DNA of 64,000 nucleotides from Gossypium raimondii (lineage: Eukaryota; Streptophyta; Magnoliopsida; Malvales; Malvaceae), in contig NC_068570.1 in NCBI RefSeq assembly GCF_025698545.1, positions 57,369,924 to 57,433,923 on the forward strand, given 5' to 3'. The notes beneath the pieces were generated by a model. That model saw only the letters and a program-made list of their open reading frames with translations. It searched no databases and was not told where the DNA came from. The position numbers and the translations under genes were made by a program. Position 1 is the first letter of the stretch. Each line of letters begins with the position of its first letter. Positions 50,701 through 62,000 of the stretch are shown here, piece by piece.

Positions 50701-53700
50701 AACCACAAAGTAAATAGAAAAGGCATTTTTAAAACACATCTTTTATTCTTGATAGTGTCAAAAAGCCTCTTAACACATACTTCATTTCCAAATAGAACAG
50801 CTTTCAATGTTGGAGAGGACACTGCCACTTGGCATGCTACTAGCTTTAATGTAGCATCTGATGACATCTTTGACTTGCTAGGTTTGACCCCAAGTTTTTG
50901 CCTGCAGCCAGCGGCACCACAGTGACAATCTTGATCTGCACCAAATTGAACAAACCTGCTAAATTTGTTAGATTGTACTAAGACTACAAATGTCAAAGGA
51001 ACGAATACCAGTGGCTTCAGCATTTTATATGGTAAAGGGTCGATTTAAAACTTCAGATTTTATTATCAGTGCATGAAATGCAACAAACATATTTCTATTC
51101 ACAGGTAGAGAGTCAGGCAAGCACTCATACTGATAATCATAGGTCAGATGCTCCCCCTTTTTTATATCTCGCATTGCAAATATGCCAATCCTTGTTTCAC
51201 CATCAATTATCCTAAGAAAGGTAAAATAAACAAAAGAGTGTAAGAATAGCATATCACTTGATATCAATGCAAGTGTACTAATATGGGTAGGTAGAGAACC
51301 ATTTCTGCATCTCAGTATTGGGGCAGCAACTATGGTTTATATATCTGGATTTGTTCCCCTTGTATGTGGCATCAATTACCATATCACGATTGATTTCACA
51401 TAAGTAGAAATTGGTTTCTCCACGATGCTTCATGTTCCAAAGCCTCTCCTCACATGTTTTGTCATCAATAACTACATTGAAAAAATACTATTTAAAAATT
51501 TACAAGCATGTTCAAGAGAAAAAAATGATGCTTAGAATAGGGATAGCAACTGCAGTGGATAGAGCAAGAGTTGCATACCTTCCCCGACATATTCTATTAC
51601 AAACTCTCCATGCTTGATATCTTCATCAGCTACAATGCCCTCTCCACATTTCTCGGTCTACAAATATTATCCCATTTAACTTCACATTTCAATGTGTACA
51701 AACAACAAACTACAATTGAGAGTGACTGGTTTCCAACAAAATGCACAAATTGTCTCTAGGCACATGGACACAAGAACTTTTATTAACAGTGTCATGCCAA
51801 CAAATCCATGTTATATTCTTCCCCCAAAAAATTATTAAATAGGCAAGGTTAGCTGTTATTTTGGAAGACATTGGCTCCTTCCAGTATACAGATCTTAAAA
51901 GGTTTCAGCAATAAAGAAAAGAATATTTATTCCCTTTAGACATGGTTCTGATAAAAGCTTCAGCAAAACACAGATTCAATCAAGACAACAGAAAAAAAAA
52001 ATCAAACTATACCTTAATCAATTTCAGTTTTTTGACAGGTCTGTGTTGGAATGGTTTATTGAGGCATGAACTCCCACAGCTGCAGCCAGAAGAGCAACTA
52101 GACAGTAGCATCCTGCATGAAGCAACAAAGTTACATACACAACTCCATACTACTTCCACAGAGTAAGAAGATACGTCATAATAAATGCATAACGAATTAC
52201 CAAATGGCATGTTATGCCTAAGCCCACAAAATATTATATTTGGTTCATGAAGGTAACAGCGACAGTGAGTTCTCAAACAGTATTAATTTCAATGAAAATG
52301 CATGATTATTTTCTCTTTTCCTTGTTCGTTCTTGGTAAATCTCAATTCTCTGCTGGTACAGTAGATTAGGCTGATGTCCATAACACCAAAAAAAGAGAGT
52401 TATCTACACAACCCTACCCCCCCCCCAAAATAAAAAAAGTTATCTACATACTAAATATTTATAAGCTAGGTTTACTCGAACTTGTGTGAATGTTGGATAT
52501 AGGTATGTATCCTGAGATAGGTATGTTCGATTTTCCCAAGTTTTTCCATGTATTTGGAGAATCCTTTAAGGGAAATATCCCCATACCCATGTTCAGAAAT
52601 GTGTCAGCACAAGTGTCAAACTCAGGTCTGAGCAAGGTAGTTTATAAGAACCATACACTTTCAAAATCCTATCAATGGATGCTACTGCCAAAAAAAACCA
52701 TTAGTTCCCAAACACCTATCTAGCTGCTGCAAAAAATTCCAGCAATATTGACCATGCACAGTGATACTATGATAACCCTTGTATATACCAAGATGATAAA
52801 ACATGAGCAGAAATTTCCCCAAACTTAACCCACTACAAATCCATAAAGCGAGGCTAATCAGACCTCCCACATGGTATAATGTAAAATAAAAGAATATAAG
52901 TAAAGATAAAAACATCTTCTAACAACAATTATTTTGGTGCAATAGTCACGTGCTGATATGGGGTTCTAATCTAACTGTAACATACCATTGAAGGCTCAAG
53001 ATGAAATTCACTACAATAAATTTCTGATAAATCAAAGTAATGTGAGAGCAAACCAGAAAAATGTAATATGTTCATGCTTTAAAATCCAAAAACTATCATT
53101 TATAATGTAGTTCAATCATGAATTCTGATAAACTGAGACAAATCTTACCCACAGTGGCAATCTCTGCCACACACAGAAGAACCAGGTGATGATGATGTGC
53201 AAGAACAGAAAATTCCATCATCCTCCAGGCGCCTTTTAATCCTCTTTGTGAGATATATGTCTTAAGTTGTTAAACCAACAAAATAAAAAACAAACTGACA
53301 TTTAAGCTCAAAGTAAAGTCATATCTCTTAGAAAAACAAGATGAAAAGTACAAGATAAAGGTCGTAGTGCATGAAATGGGCCATTTAATGATAAACATAA
53401 ATTGTGGAGGAAGAACAATTACAAACTTATGTGAAAAGGATACTGCGCCTTATAACGGTGTATGGCGTGTCTTTCCACTTATTAAAGCAATCTGGCAGTT
53501 CAAACTCAACCGGATGTCCAATTTGCTTCATCAACTTGTTGAATGCATAGCCAATGTGACTGCAATCAGAACTCTGGTAAAGGGGAAAATCCAATAAGAA
53601 AGTTCACCATATCTTGAAAAAATTCTACACAATAGAATAACCGAAAACCAGATCACAAGCTTTCTTGACATTTTACCAAAAAACTATATAAGAAACAGGA

Positions 53701-54314
53701 AGGTCAACGAGAAAGTCTAAAGGTTAATAAACATATCCATAGTTATATAAAAGATTAAAAACCTTAATACAAGTTAGTACAACTAAAGGTTTTAATAAAC
53801 AATCAATTTAGTTGCATAAAAATCCAACAGAAAATTAGATATCACAGTAGAAAATGTACTGACTAAGATTAATACAAGTAAACGTTGTAACTCTTACACA
53901 GCCAGGTAAGTTCTTCTTAACAATGACAAGGAAAAACAACAAAAGTATCTAATCAAAGCAATTTTGATATCGTAAATCCACTGAAGTTTAAAACAAAAAT
54001 TCAGAACCATTAGAGCAGGAAAAGAAGAGAGATTTTTTAATAACATACATCTCAGACACCATAGGAATCACATTCAAACTATTCTATTGCACTATAAAAA
54101 CACTGACTAGTATATATTCAACAAGAGAAGTATTCTTCTAAAGAAACAAAATTATTCAATGTAGACAAAATTTCATAGCACACACCTCAAAAATTTTAAC
54201 AAACAATAAGAAAAACAATTAAAAAAAAAAGAAAAAGAAAACCCTGAACTACTAGAATTAAAGAAACCTATAGCAGGCAGAAAAATGTAAAGCAACCTTC
54301 TTTGTAGCAGGCAT
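44782..54314 (-). CDS. ASHH3: SET-domain histone methyltransferase, ASHH3/ASHH4 type
   Basis: Twelve coding exons on the minus strand: 54314-54297, 53573-53444, 53260-53149, 52112-52013, 51657-51579, 51471-51300, 51211-51131, 50955-50781, 49816-49798, 49716-49626, 44998-44950 and 44853-44782; 1,098 nt, 365 aa. Class II SET proteins related to ASH1 methylate histone H3, with Lys36 as the expected site for the group. Visible in order: Cys-rich AWS domain (about 60-110: [37 protein letters not shown]), SET core with [20 protein letters not shown] (189-198) and GEHLTYDYQ (223-231), post-[11 protein letters not shown] (241-248), and the C-terminal block [19 protein letters not shown]. Length matches Arabidopsis ASHH3/SDG7 and ASHH4/SDG24; I cannot separate the two. 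Intron 2 is U12-type; intron 10 (4.6 kb) hosts retroelement debris and a Pack-MULE. Exon 1 (six codons) ends at an unusual GTTGCT donor. A GTGAGC donor at 54806 suggests a spliced 5' UTR. Confidence 0.9.
45381..45905 (+). other. unassigned 174-codon open frame inside intron 10, antisense to the host gene
   Basis: The frame opens at a GTG and runs without stop to 45905. It encodes a hydrophilic product rich in Glu, Lys, Pro and Ile (for example [20 protein letters not shown]) with no motif I recognise. It lies next to retroelement-like sequence, and the likeliest explanation is a fragment of a retrotransposon polyprotein. There is no good start context and no evidence of splicing. Confidence 0.25.
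46040..46773. repeat. inverted pair of LTR-like ends
   Basis: Minus-strand 'gtggacacttagtagaagtt...ggtaggactcctaaaatag' (about 46101 down to 46043) matches plus-strand 'gtggacacttagcagttg...ggtaggactcttaaaatag' (about 46720-46770). The blocks face opposite directions about 600 bases apart. They could be termini of two retroelement copies or of one rearranged element. On the minus strand 'tttgagcttgaggacaaact' follows the first block and resembles the end of a Gypsy polyprotein, but not strongly. Confidence 0.4.
46861..48381 (-). mobile_element. Pack-MULE carrying a lipoxygenase gene fragment
   Basis: Terminal inverted repeats of about 320 bp (46861-47180 and 48063-48381) begin GGCATAATTGTAAAAAAACC on both sides. 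The exact 9-bp direct repeat TTTAATTTA flanks it (46852-46860 and 48382-48390). Long inverted repeats with a 9-bp duplication define Mutator-like elements. The interior (47181-48062) has no transposase; it holds genomic sequence of a lipoxygenase gene (end of an intron, last exon, start of 3' flank), which makes it a Pack-MULE. It sits inside intron 10 of the SET-domain gene, with the captured exon in the same (minus) orientation as the host. The arms carry a central 'gacgtcatatatgacgtc'-like palindrome. Confidence 0.9.
47244..47999 (-). pseudogene. captured 3' end of a lipoxygenase gene, broken
   Basis: On the minus strand an intron end (…TTTTTAG, 48001-48000) precedes an exon reading [20 protein letters not shown], then after a one-base frame change and an in-frame TAG in place of an expected Trp codon, [64 protein letters not shown], and finally [14 protein letters not shown] and a stop. 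These are the C-terminal lipoxygenase blocks, about 230 residues of a protein usually near 860. The ALHAAVNFGQY motif has lost LHAAV (reads ASA-I-NFGQY), removing one iron-ligand His but keeping the Asn; the terminal Ile ligand is present. With no start, a frameshift and a lost ligand, it cannot encode an active enzyme. Confidence 0.92.
48440..49350 (+). pseudogene. Ty1-copia gag remnant in intron 10 of the SET-domain gene
   Basis: Read with frameshifts and stops, the plus strand gives the usual plant copia gag order: [20 protein letters not shown], then T-[stop]-YFNALKG (for T-x-YFNxLKGLW), DRKPL-like and [19 protein letters not shown], then the zinc knuckle [11 protein letters not shown] followed by CCKLHGN (C-x2-C-x4-H-x-C type, damaged). 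No integrase or reverse transcriptase follows. It is antisense to the host gene. The Pack-MULE lies directly upstream, so the MULE may have inserted into or beside this retroelement. Confidence 0.75.
53261..53443 (-). other. U12-type GT-AG intron (SET-domain gene intron 2)
   Basis: On the minus strand the donor after CGC A is /GTATCCTTTT, a perfect U12 GT-AG donor. Near the 3' end GGTTTAACAACTTAAG/ supplies a branch-like TTTAAC about 10 bases before the AG, with no long polypyrimidine tract. Splicing A/AC gives [13 protein letters not shown], matching Arabidopsis ASHH3/4 (RNIYLT). Reading through would meet a stop (ILFT then TAA). Confidence 0.88.
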
Positions 54315-54354
54315 GGCCTCAAGTATTATAACCACAAAGAATATCTGACAACAA
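53793..54354. repeat. inverted duplication, arm A (5' end of the SET-domain gene)
   Basis: This arm holds the end of the probable 5'-UTR intron, the first coding exon (MPATKK) and the start of intron 1. Its reverse complement recurs at 55695-56283. Breakpoints: inner near 'ttg(t/c)tgtcagatattc', outer at 'attaaaacctt'. Confidence 0.88.
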
Positions 54355-56395
54355 TTGCCTACACCAAACCAACATGGAAATCAGTATTTACAATTCCCAC
54401 AACAAGTTGGGTTAATTTTATATGAAATAGTTTCCCTGCAAAAACCTAGCTTTTTGGACTTGTAAAACAACAAATCCAAACGAAATGACTTTAGTTTAAA
54501 TTACGGCACTCTCCGCCATTTAGCCAATAGTGCTTTTTAAACATATACAAGTAAAGAAAAACAAACTGAATGAACAAGATAGGGAATGACAAAGCCCATG
54601 AGCAAAATAATGCAAAAAATAAAAATTCAGATAATAGTTGAAACAGAACTAACGGTTCTAGGAGAAACTTTGACAAGCCCAGATACAGATTTATACACTT
54701 AAGGTAGCCAAATTTTTCAATGGCAGCAAAAATGAAAAAAAAAATGTATATATATATATACAGAAAAAGGAACTGAAATCTTGTAGAAAAAGAAGAGGTG
54801 GCTCACTTCTCGGCCGTGGATAAGCAGACGGAGAAACAACGAAAATGAAGCACAGATTCAAAAGAGACGATTTAGGAGCACAAGTTTTATATTTATTTAT
54901 TCATTTGCCTTATTAATAATATCAAATTCCAAGCAGGAAAGAAAGGTTGAATTCCAAGAAGATCCTTATATTATATATATTGTTTCAATTTAGTCCTTAT
55001 ACTGTTAAAAAGAGTCTAAATTATAATAGAAATATTTACCGTCAAAAGATTTCGTTTTAACTTTGTTAAACCGTAAATGATATTTTTAGAACACTAAATG
55101 TTAATTCTATTTCAATTTGATTCTTTTGAATGGTATAAACACTAAATTAATCTATTTAATAATAAGTAGACTAATTTGATACAATTTTCATAATATAGGG
55201 ATCTTCTTGATACTTTCACCGGAAAAAAAATGCTATGTAAATCTACTAGATCCAAACTATACTGTTCGTGGGTCGTGGCCCAAGAACTTCCAAGTATAGT
55301 TGCTTTTAGTTTCTAGAACCGCATTAAACAGCCATTTCTCTGCCCTATCAGAAACCGATCTGTTGCCGTCTTGTCCTGATTTCCAAGGAGAGCTTTTTTC
55401 CACCGAATCCGTTGATATCTCATTTCAAACTCTCCATATTTCATCTTCTTCCTTTCATATTCAGTGTGGTTCTCCCGCCCTATCCCTTTCTTCTTGCTTT
55501 TCTGCAGATTCAGGAACGCTTCCTACCAGGTAAATTTCCTTCTTGTTCTTCAACGTTTCAGTTGCTAAAATATGCGCTAGACTGTTTGCCATTCGTGGAA
55601 TATATTCAAATCTACAGTTCCTATATTTTAACAATAGCTGTTGAATATCATGAATATAAGCACCTACCAGAGACTTATCTGGACAATATATATATTGCTG
55701 TCAGATATTCTTTGTGGTTATAATACTTGAGGCCATGCCTGCTACAAAGAAGGTTGCTTTACATTTTTCTGCCTGCTATAGGTTTCTTTAATTCTAGTAG
55801 TTCAGGATTTTCTTTTTCTTTTTGTTTGTTAAAATTTTTGAGGTGTGTGCTATGAAATTTTGTCTACATTGAATAATTTTGTTTCTTTAGAAGAATATTT
55901 CTCTTGTTGAAGATATACTAGTTAGTGTTTTTATAATGCAATAGAATATTTTGAATGTGATTCCTATGGTGTCTGAGATGTATGTTATTAAAAAATCTCT
56001 CTTCTTTTTCCTGCTCTAATGGTTCTGAATTTTTGTTTTAAACTTTAGTGGATTTACTTTTTACAGTTTTTCTTGGGATTGCGATATCGAAAGTGCTTCG
56101 ATTAGATACCCTTTTTGTTTTTCCTTGTCATTGCTAAGAAGAACTTACCTGGCTGTGTAAGAGTTACAACGTTTACTTGTATTAATCTTAGTCAGTACAT
56201 TGTAGTTCTGTACATTTTCTGTTGTGATATCTAATTTTCTGTTGGATTTTTATGCAATTAAATTGATTGTTTATTAAAACCTTGGCAATCCATTCAATAA
56301 AGTTGTGTCGTTTGGGTTTTGTCTTGCAAAATTCTCCACTCCTGGAGTAGTAAAGCTTTACCACTTCCCTCACGGATTTCCATTTCTCACAGTAA
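54315..56395. other. divergent intergenic region between the SET-domain and Vma12-like genes
   Basis: The two genes point away from each other. A candidate 5'-UTR exon of the SET-domain gene lies above 54807 on the minus strand (ending GGCCGAGAA before GTGAGC). A candidate 5'-UTR exon on the plus strand ends at 55529 (CTACCAG/GTAAAT) and could belong to the Vma12-like gene or to the duplicated copy. A short (TA)n run lies near 54748-54762. 54960-55230 is an AT-rich repeat ('tttcaatttagtccttata'). Arm B of the inverted duplication fills 55695-56283. Confidence 0.55.
55695..56283. repeat. inverted duplication, arm B (copy of SET-domain exon 1 and flank)
   Basis: On the plus strand this reads as the SET-domain gene's 5' end, including an intact ATGCCTGCTACAAAGAAG at 55735-55752 followed by the same GTTGCTTTAC. 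It is longer than arm A, mainly because of an insertion of about 26 bases near 56060. It ends 112 bases before the ATG of the Vma12-like gene. No further exons of the SET-domain gene follow, so this is a partial gene copy. Confidence 0.88.
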
Positions 56396-57397
56396 ATGAA
56401 AAAAATGAGTTCCGACGATCAGAAACCCGGTCTCGTGATAACTGTGACCGAATCCATTCGCTTGTTTCTTGTCTCAGCCTCCAATGACCGCCGTCTCTCT
56501 GAAGAACTCCGAGAACTCGCTCTCACTCTTTCCTCAGCAGCCAATGCACCGTACAAGCAGATCCGAAGCATATGGATGGAATCAGCTTTTGACTCCAGGC
56601 CTGGATTGATTTCTTTCTTCTCCGGATCTAATTTCATTTTCACCAGTCCTAAACCCAGAGAGAAGGTAAATTGGAAACGATTTAGATTCTAGCGTTCTAG
56701 GTCTATCATGGTTGCATTTTTAAATTAACTTGTGCTTTTTTAAAAAAAATTGAATTTGTAGAGCGAAGAATTGAAGGAGAGGTTAAGGAAGCTTAAAGAA
56801 CTAGCAGAGAGGAAAGAGTATCAAGAGCTTGTTAAAGATATCACGCCGAAGAAGGATCTCAATGAACCTTTCTCTACTTATAAGGATCAAATTGGCTTTG
56901 GTTAGTATTTTCTTTGCATATATTTTTCATATAGTTTCTTGCAAAATTTCAAACTTAAGTAATTAAAGGAACAATCAAACTGTTGCAGAACTTACTTCCA
57001 ATATATATATTGCTGTTGTGAGATTCTTCTTCGTAGTTAATTCCGGTGATGTATGCATGAACAGGTTTACATGTTGCTCTGACAATGTTTACTGGGTATT
57101 TGCTTGGTTATTTTGCATTCAGAGCGTTGTTTAACCACAGTCCTATCATGGTACTTTCAGATTACCAACCTCAAATTTTTAAGTAGTAATGTCATGGCCT
57201 CATGGATGCCTTAGTTTAGATTATTTAGCATGGACTGAATATGCTGATACTGTTCATTATATTTGCAGAATTCTGCTGGAGGTATTCTTGGATTGGTTTT
57301 TGGCATGCTTCTTGAAACATTTTTGTTCATTATTAGGACTTCAGAGCCTAACCTTAAATCGCTGTCCTCAACTTCGAGATTCAAGAAAAATCAATAG
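56396..57397 (+). CDS. Vma12-like V-ATPase assembly factor (ER membrane)
   Basis: Four exons: 56396-56665, 56762-56900, 57065-57150 and 57269-57397; 624 nt, 207 aa. Yeast Vma12 (TMEM199 in animals) sits in the ER with Vma22 and helps assemble the V0 sector of the vacuolar H+-ATPase. The N-terminal cytosolic part carries VITVTESIRLFL and FIFTSPKPREKSEELKERLR, then an amphipathic Lys/Glu-rich helix (LRKLKELAERKEYQELVKDI). Two membrane spans follow, about 138-158 (LHVALTMFTGYLLGYFAF) and 168-188 (GGILGLVFGMLLETFLFII), separated by the short loop ALFNHSPIMNSAG typical of plant members. Introns are GT-AG (phases 0, 1, 0). The start could also be the second ATG at 56405. The promoter region includes the inverted duplication arm ending at 56283. 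Product recognised from family memory, not by a search. Confidence 0.85.
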
Positions 57398-59063
57398 AGT
57401 AGTTAAGAAGAGGTTGGTTATGTTTTCTTTTCTTGCTACCTATTGTCCATTATAAATCTACGAGTATGTGAGTTTAAGACTGTAAATACTATCATATTGT
57501 AATCATAGGGCATTTTATTTTGATGTTCTTTGCCGTGAACAATATTACAAGGTAAAGGTTGTGTAGGATTATTTTTCTAACTTTGTTGAGAGCAGATGAA
57601 TAAGAGAACATTTATATCCATCTTTAATCATGGTGAAAGTTACAAATTTTGGTTTGGCATATGTGTTAATTTGGGATTAATAATTCGTTCCCTTTAAGAG
57701 ACATAATATTATTTTTCTAACTTTATGTTTTCTTAAACTTAATCCAACTTGAAATATGGATCTAAATATTATCTTAATCTCGTCCATATTAGCTTATTTT
57801 AAGTACACCTATATTAATTTTTAAAATTTAAAATAATTATATTATTTTTAATTTAATATTTAATATTTAATAATTTTATATATTTTTCATTTATTAAAAT
57901 TTTATATAGGCATGCCTTTTTTTAATGTTTACAATATAGTATTACATATTACTATAAATTTAATATTTTTTTGTGTTATAAGTTAGACCAAGCTCGAGCT
58001 TTGAATGTTCAAATCCAAGCTCAACCCATATTTTAACGAGCTTAAATTTTTTGTCTAATCTCATTTTTTAGATTGTCTAAACTTATTTTTTCGAGCTTAA
58101 CATTTTTACCGGAATTCTCTTAAATTTCAGGCCCGCCATCAACAGATCTAATATTATACTAACTGCCTTTAACAGATACCACTCCTCCCAACGGCAATTA
58201 ACTGACAAAATATATAAAAATACAAAAAATATAAATATAAAATAATAAAAACGAACAATACTAATAATACAACTTTTTTATTAAAGAATAGTTTGTGTTA
58301 TAAGGATTTTGATAATTTTATACTATTATTTAAGCTCCCAAGTTAGTGTCATGAGTTCATCGAGCACTAATTTGTTTATTGAATTTGAACCTTGCTATTT
58401 AGTATAAGTAAAACATTAATTTTATTATTAAATAAAAACTTTATTTTAATATAATATTTTAATTTTAATTTTTTTGAAAATCTAATTCAGTTGTGAAAGT
58501 ATCTGGTAATTTTTAAGTTGATACCATGCTTAAAATTATCCATTGACTTATCTCAACCCCGGTGGATAAACTCATTTCAACACGTTCGTATCCACGTCTT
58601 TCTGGACCGGTAATAATAACAATCGAACCAAGACTCAATTGTCATTTATATTTTAATTTTATTATGCATATTTTATTACCTGCATGCGTCTATTAGAATT
58701 TCGAGTTATTTTATTTTCTCATAATTATATTGTGTTTTTTTTTTTTTCAATACATGGAATGAATCCTGGTTCATAACTGACAACGCTTGGTCAAGCTTTT
58801 TTCCAATTTATTTTAAAAAAAATTGAATAGAGTGCAATGGTGCATTAATTCCGGAAGAGCAAGGAAAAGAAGAAGGAATAGTTTAAGGAGAATGTAGTAT
58901 AGAAAGACAATTTCCTTTAGAATTTACTATTCTTTTTTTTCTTAAATTTTTTCTCAAAAAAGTTTTAAGGAATAGTTTGTTTGTTTTTTTTTTTCTCCAA
59001 AAAAGAAAGGGATAAAATAGACGCAAATGGAATTAAACATTAGATAAATAGGATCGAGAAAGG
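57398..59063. other. intergenic region with a hAT MITE remnant
   Basis: The 3' UTR of the Vma12-like gene occupies an unknown part of the start. At about 57970-58155, 'ccaagctcgagctttgaatg', 'gctcaacccatattttaa' and the end 'ggcccgccatcaacagatcta' match the right half of the GGGCC-type hAT MITEs; the complement of the end, TAGATCTGTTGATGGCGGGC, is a hAT-style terminus, but the left terminus is missing. The rest is AT-rich. The poly(T) and poly(A) runs near 58737 and 58985 are low complexity. Confidence 0.5.
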
Positions 59064-62000
59064 ATGTTGAGTTGGTTCCTCGTTGGGTTTGTTGCGGGGA
59101 TTTGTGCAATTCTGAGTTTTGAAGTGTTGGTAGTGTTGTTTGTGTTGAATCTATTGAATCGTAAGATTAAACAAAGGATCAAAAAAGAAACTCATGCAGC
59201 AGATGCAGCAGTTCGTAATCCCCAAGATTCCTTTGATTCCATTTGCAACTTGCAGGTATGTATGCATCCCCTTTATTGCTTAAATTATTATTGTTGATGT
59301 TGTTGTTGTTGTAATTTTGTTTTTTTGGAGTTTTTTTGGGATTTTAAATCATTTTATCCTGCCTTAGGGGATTGTTTGGGTTCTTGAACCAGGGAAAATT
59401 CCAACGAAGGAGCAGAAGAGAAAAAGGGAGACGGTGGAGGTTTCTCCTGCTCGAAGACATGCTAAAATCCAAGATGGTTATCTGACTTTGTCCAATTCTG
59501 ATTCTTCTTGCACAATTATTCCCCTCAAGGGCTGCATCATTCAGGCTGTTTCTGCTACTAGTTTACCCACAAGGAAATGGTATTGTCAATGTCCATGTAT
59601 TTATTATATCAACACTTTTCTTATTTCAAACGAATTCATGACAAAACTAAACTTTCTATGTCAACATCAGTGATAATTTTCCCCCGTTCCCTGAAATTTA
59701 CATAACATCATTTTCATTTGAAGATTATAGATGCCAGACTTGCTTTGTTACCTTCATATCATGCCATACCGTTCTGATTGATACCTCTGTTACACTTTTT
59801 GATAATGGTTGCTTTACTCGTTTCTTACTTTCCATTGGTAGTATTGGATATTGAGTATTTTTCCGAATCTCCATCACAAAAGTTGACTTTGCCTTTGTAC
59901 TCCTCTAATTCGAGGAGGAGGATGACAGAGTTTGGTCCACCGTTTCTATAGTTTGATTCAGATATCAATGCTCTTGTCCTCTTTCAACATTTCCATTTGT
60001 AATCTTTGTGTCTTTTATATTTAACTTCTCTTGAATTTCACCATTAGTTATCTTGATTGTTTGAACTAAAGTTGGGTTGTAATTAGAGATAAAAATGGAA
60101 AATTGATTGATGGAACATACAAATTGTACCAGCTGATACTGGGGTCCAAGTTGAAGTTATGGCTATTAAAGAATTAGTACTTCTGGAAAAAATAATGAAT
60201 TTAAAAAAAAAAAAAACCATTGTATTTGAATATGAATACAACGATATAAAAATATTTTAAATGAAATCATATGAAGGAATGTATAAATAGACATGTTTGT
60301 TTATTTAAGGATTGCATTATATATCTTTATTTGAGACGTTGTAAGACATTTCAAGTAGCTCTATATAATTTTGGATTTTTTTACTCTGCAAGTCCAAAAT
60401 TTTAAACAAAAGACAAGTCGGACACGGACATATACCAATTTCAGATACTGATACCGAAGTCCATGTAACATAATTTGATATAGCTTAATACATTGATCTA
60501 GTTATGTGCTTTCAAAACATTTGACTTAGCTTCATTTCTTTGCTTTGTATGATTTGACAGGGCCAAGAGATATCCAATAAAAGTTGAGAGCAAGACTAAA
60601 GTAATTTACAATGCAAGTAAAATCATTTACCTTTATCTAGATACTGCCTGGGAAAAGGAGTCATGGTGCAAAGGTCTTCGTCTTGCTTCATGTGAGGACA
60701 ATGAAAAGCTGAACTGGTTCACCAAGTTGAATGTGGACTTCCAAGCTTATATGGCATTGCTAAACGCTGGATATTCCTCGTTTATGAAGCCCTCCTTAGG
60801 TTTCAGTGCTGAGCCAATAGAGAAGGGAAGCAAGTCTGATGGAATATCAAAAGTTAAATTGTTTTGGAGAAGACTGTCAAGAAAGAGTTCAAAATCTGGT
60901 TCAGAAAAAAAGGGAAATTCGGGTAATCAATCCACCCGTGAAGAGAGAAAGTCGTGTGAGAAACAGAATCAATTTCAAGATTCAGTGTCAGGCAAGATGT
61001 CTAACAGTTCAACTGAAGAAAATATACCATTTACATTGCCACAAGGTTTTCCTCGTTCAGCAAGTCAAAGTTGTGCTTCTGTTATTTCTGATGCTGATTC
61101 TGAACTAGACAGGCTTAATTACGATGAAGGAATACTTTGCTGGAACTTGTTAATTTCTCGAATCTTTTTTGATATCAAAGGCAGTGCAGACTTGAAAAGT
61201 TCCCTTCAACAACGGATTCAGGTTGGACGGTCACCAAAGTTGGATGTTTTTCTTTTCTTCTCTTTTTTTTGTTTTCTTTCTTTCTTGTGCATGATATTGC
61301 CTCATCATGTTTTTTGTTGGTTTATTAGTTGCATTTTTTGAGTACGTCTACTCTGCTCATTTCAGTCCACCCTCCTTAAGTATAAAATGGAACATATTTT
61401 CTGCTGCTGGGCATAGTTATATTGACATTGTTTATTACCAATAAAAAATTTGCTTCAACTATTTGGTTCATTTTTCAGCCAAAAAAGGCAAAAAGAAAAC
61501 CTATTTTGTTTCTAAAGGTATGTATTCTGAGTTTCTTGACTCAACCTCTTCTTTTATTAGTACAATACCTGGGATGGCAAATGCTTTGGCCAGTATTTTG
61601 GTCATCAATGAAGATTACATTTCTCTTGTGTGTACTTTTACTGCATTGATGTTTTGATTTAGATGTTCAATGGTCATTTTGACATCTACTTTTTTCTGTA
61701 ATTAGTTCTTTTGGAAAGTATTTCAATGTAAATTGATGATACTTGTGGTTATTTTTATGATTAACAGAGAACATTGTCCAATATGAGGACCCCTAATTAC
61801 ATAGGTGAAGTCGTTTGTACCAACATAGACACTGGGAATCTCCCACCTTATATCCATGCGATGAGGCTTCTTGGCAATGACATGAATGAGGTATCGGCAT
61901 TTGAGGTTGATATGGAATATTCTGGTGGAGCTCTGTTAGGTGTTGAAACAAGACTTGAAGTTCGTGACCAAGATTTTCAGAAAGGCATAGTGGATACAAC

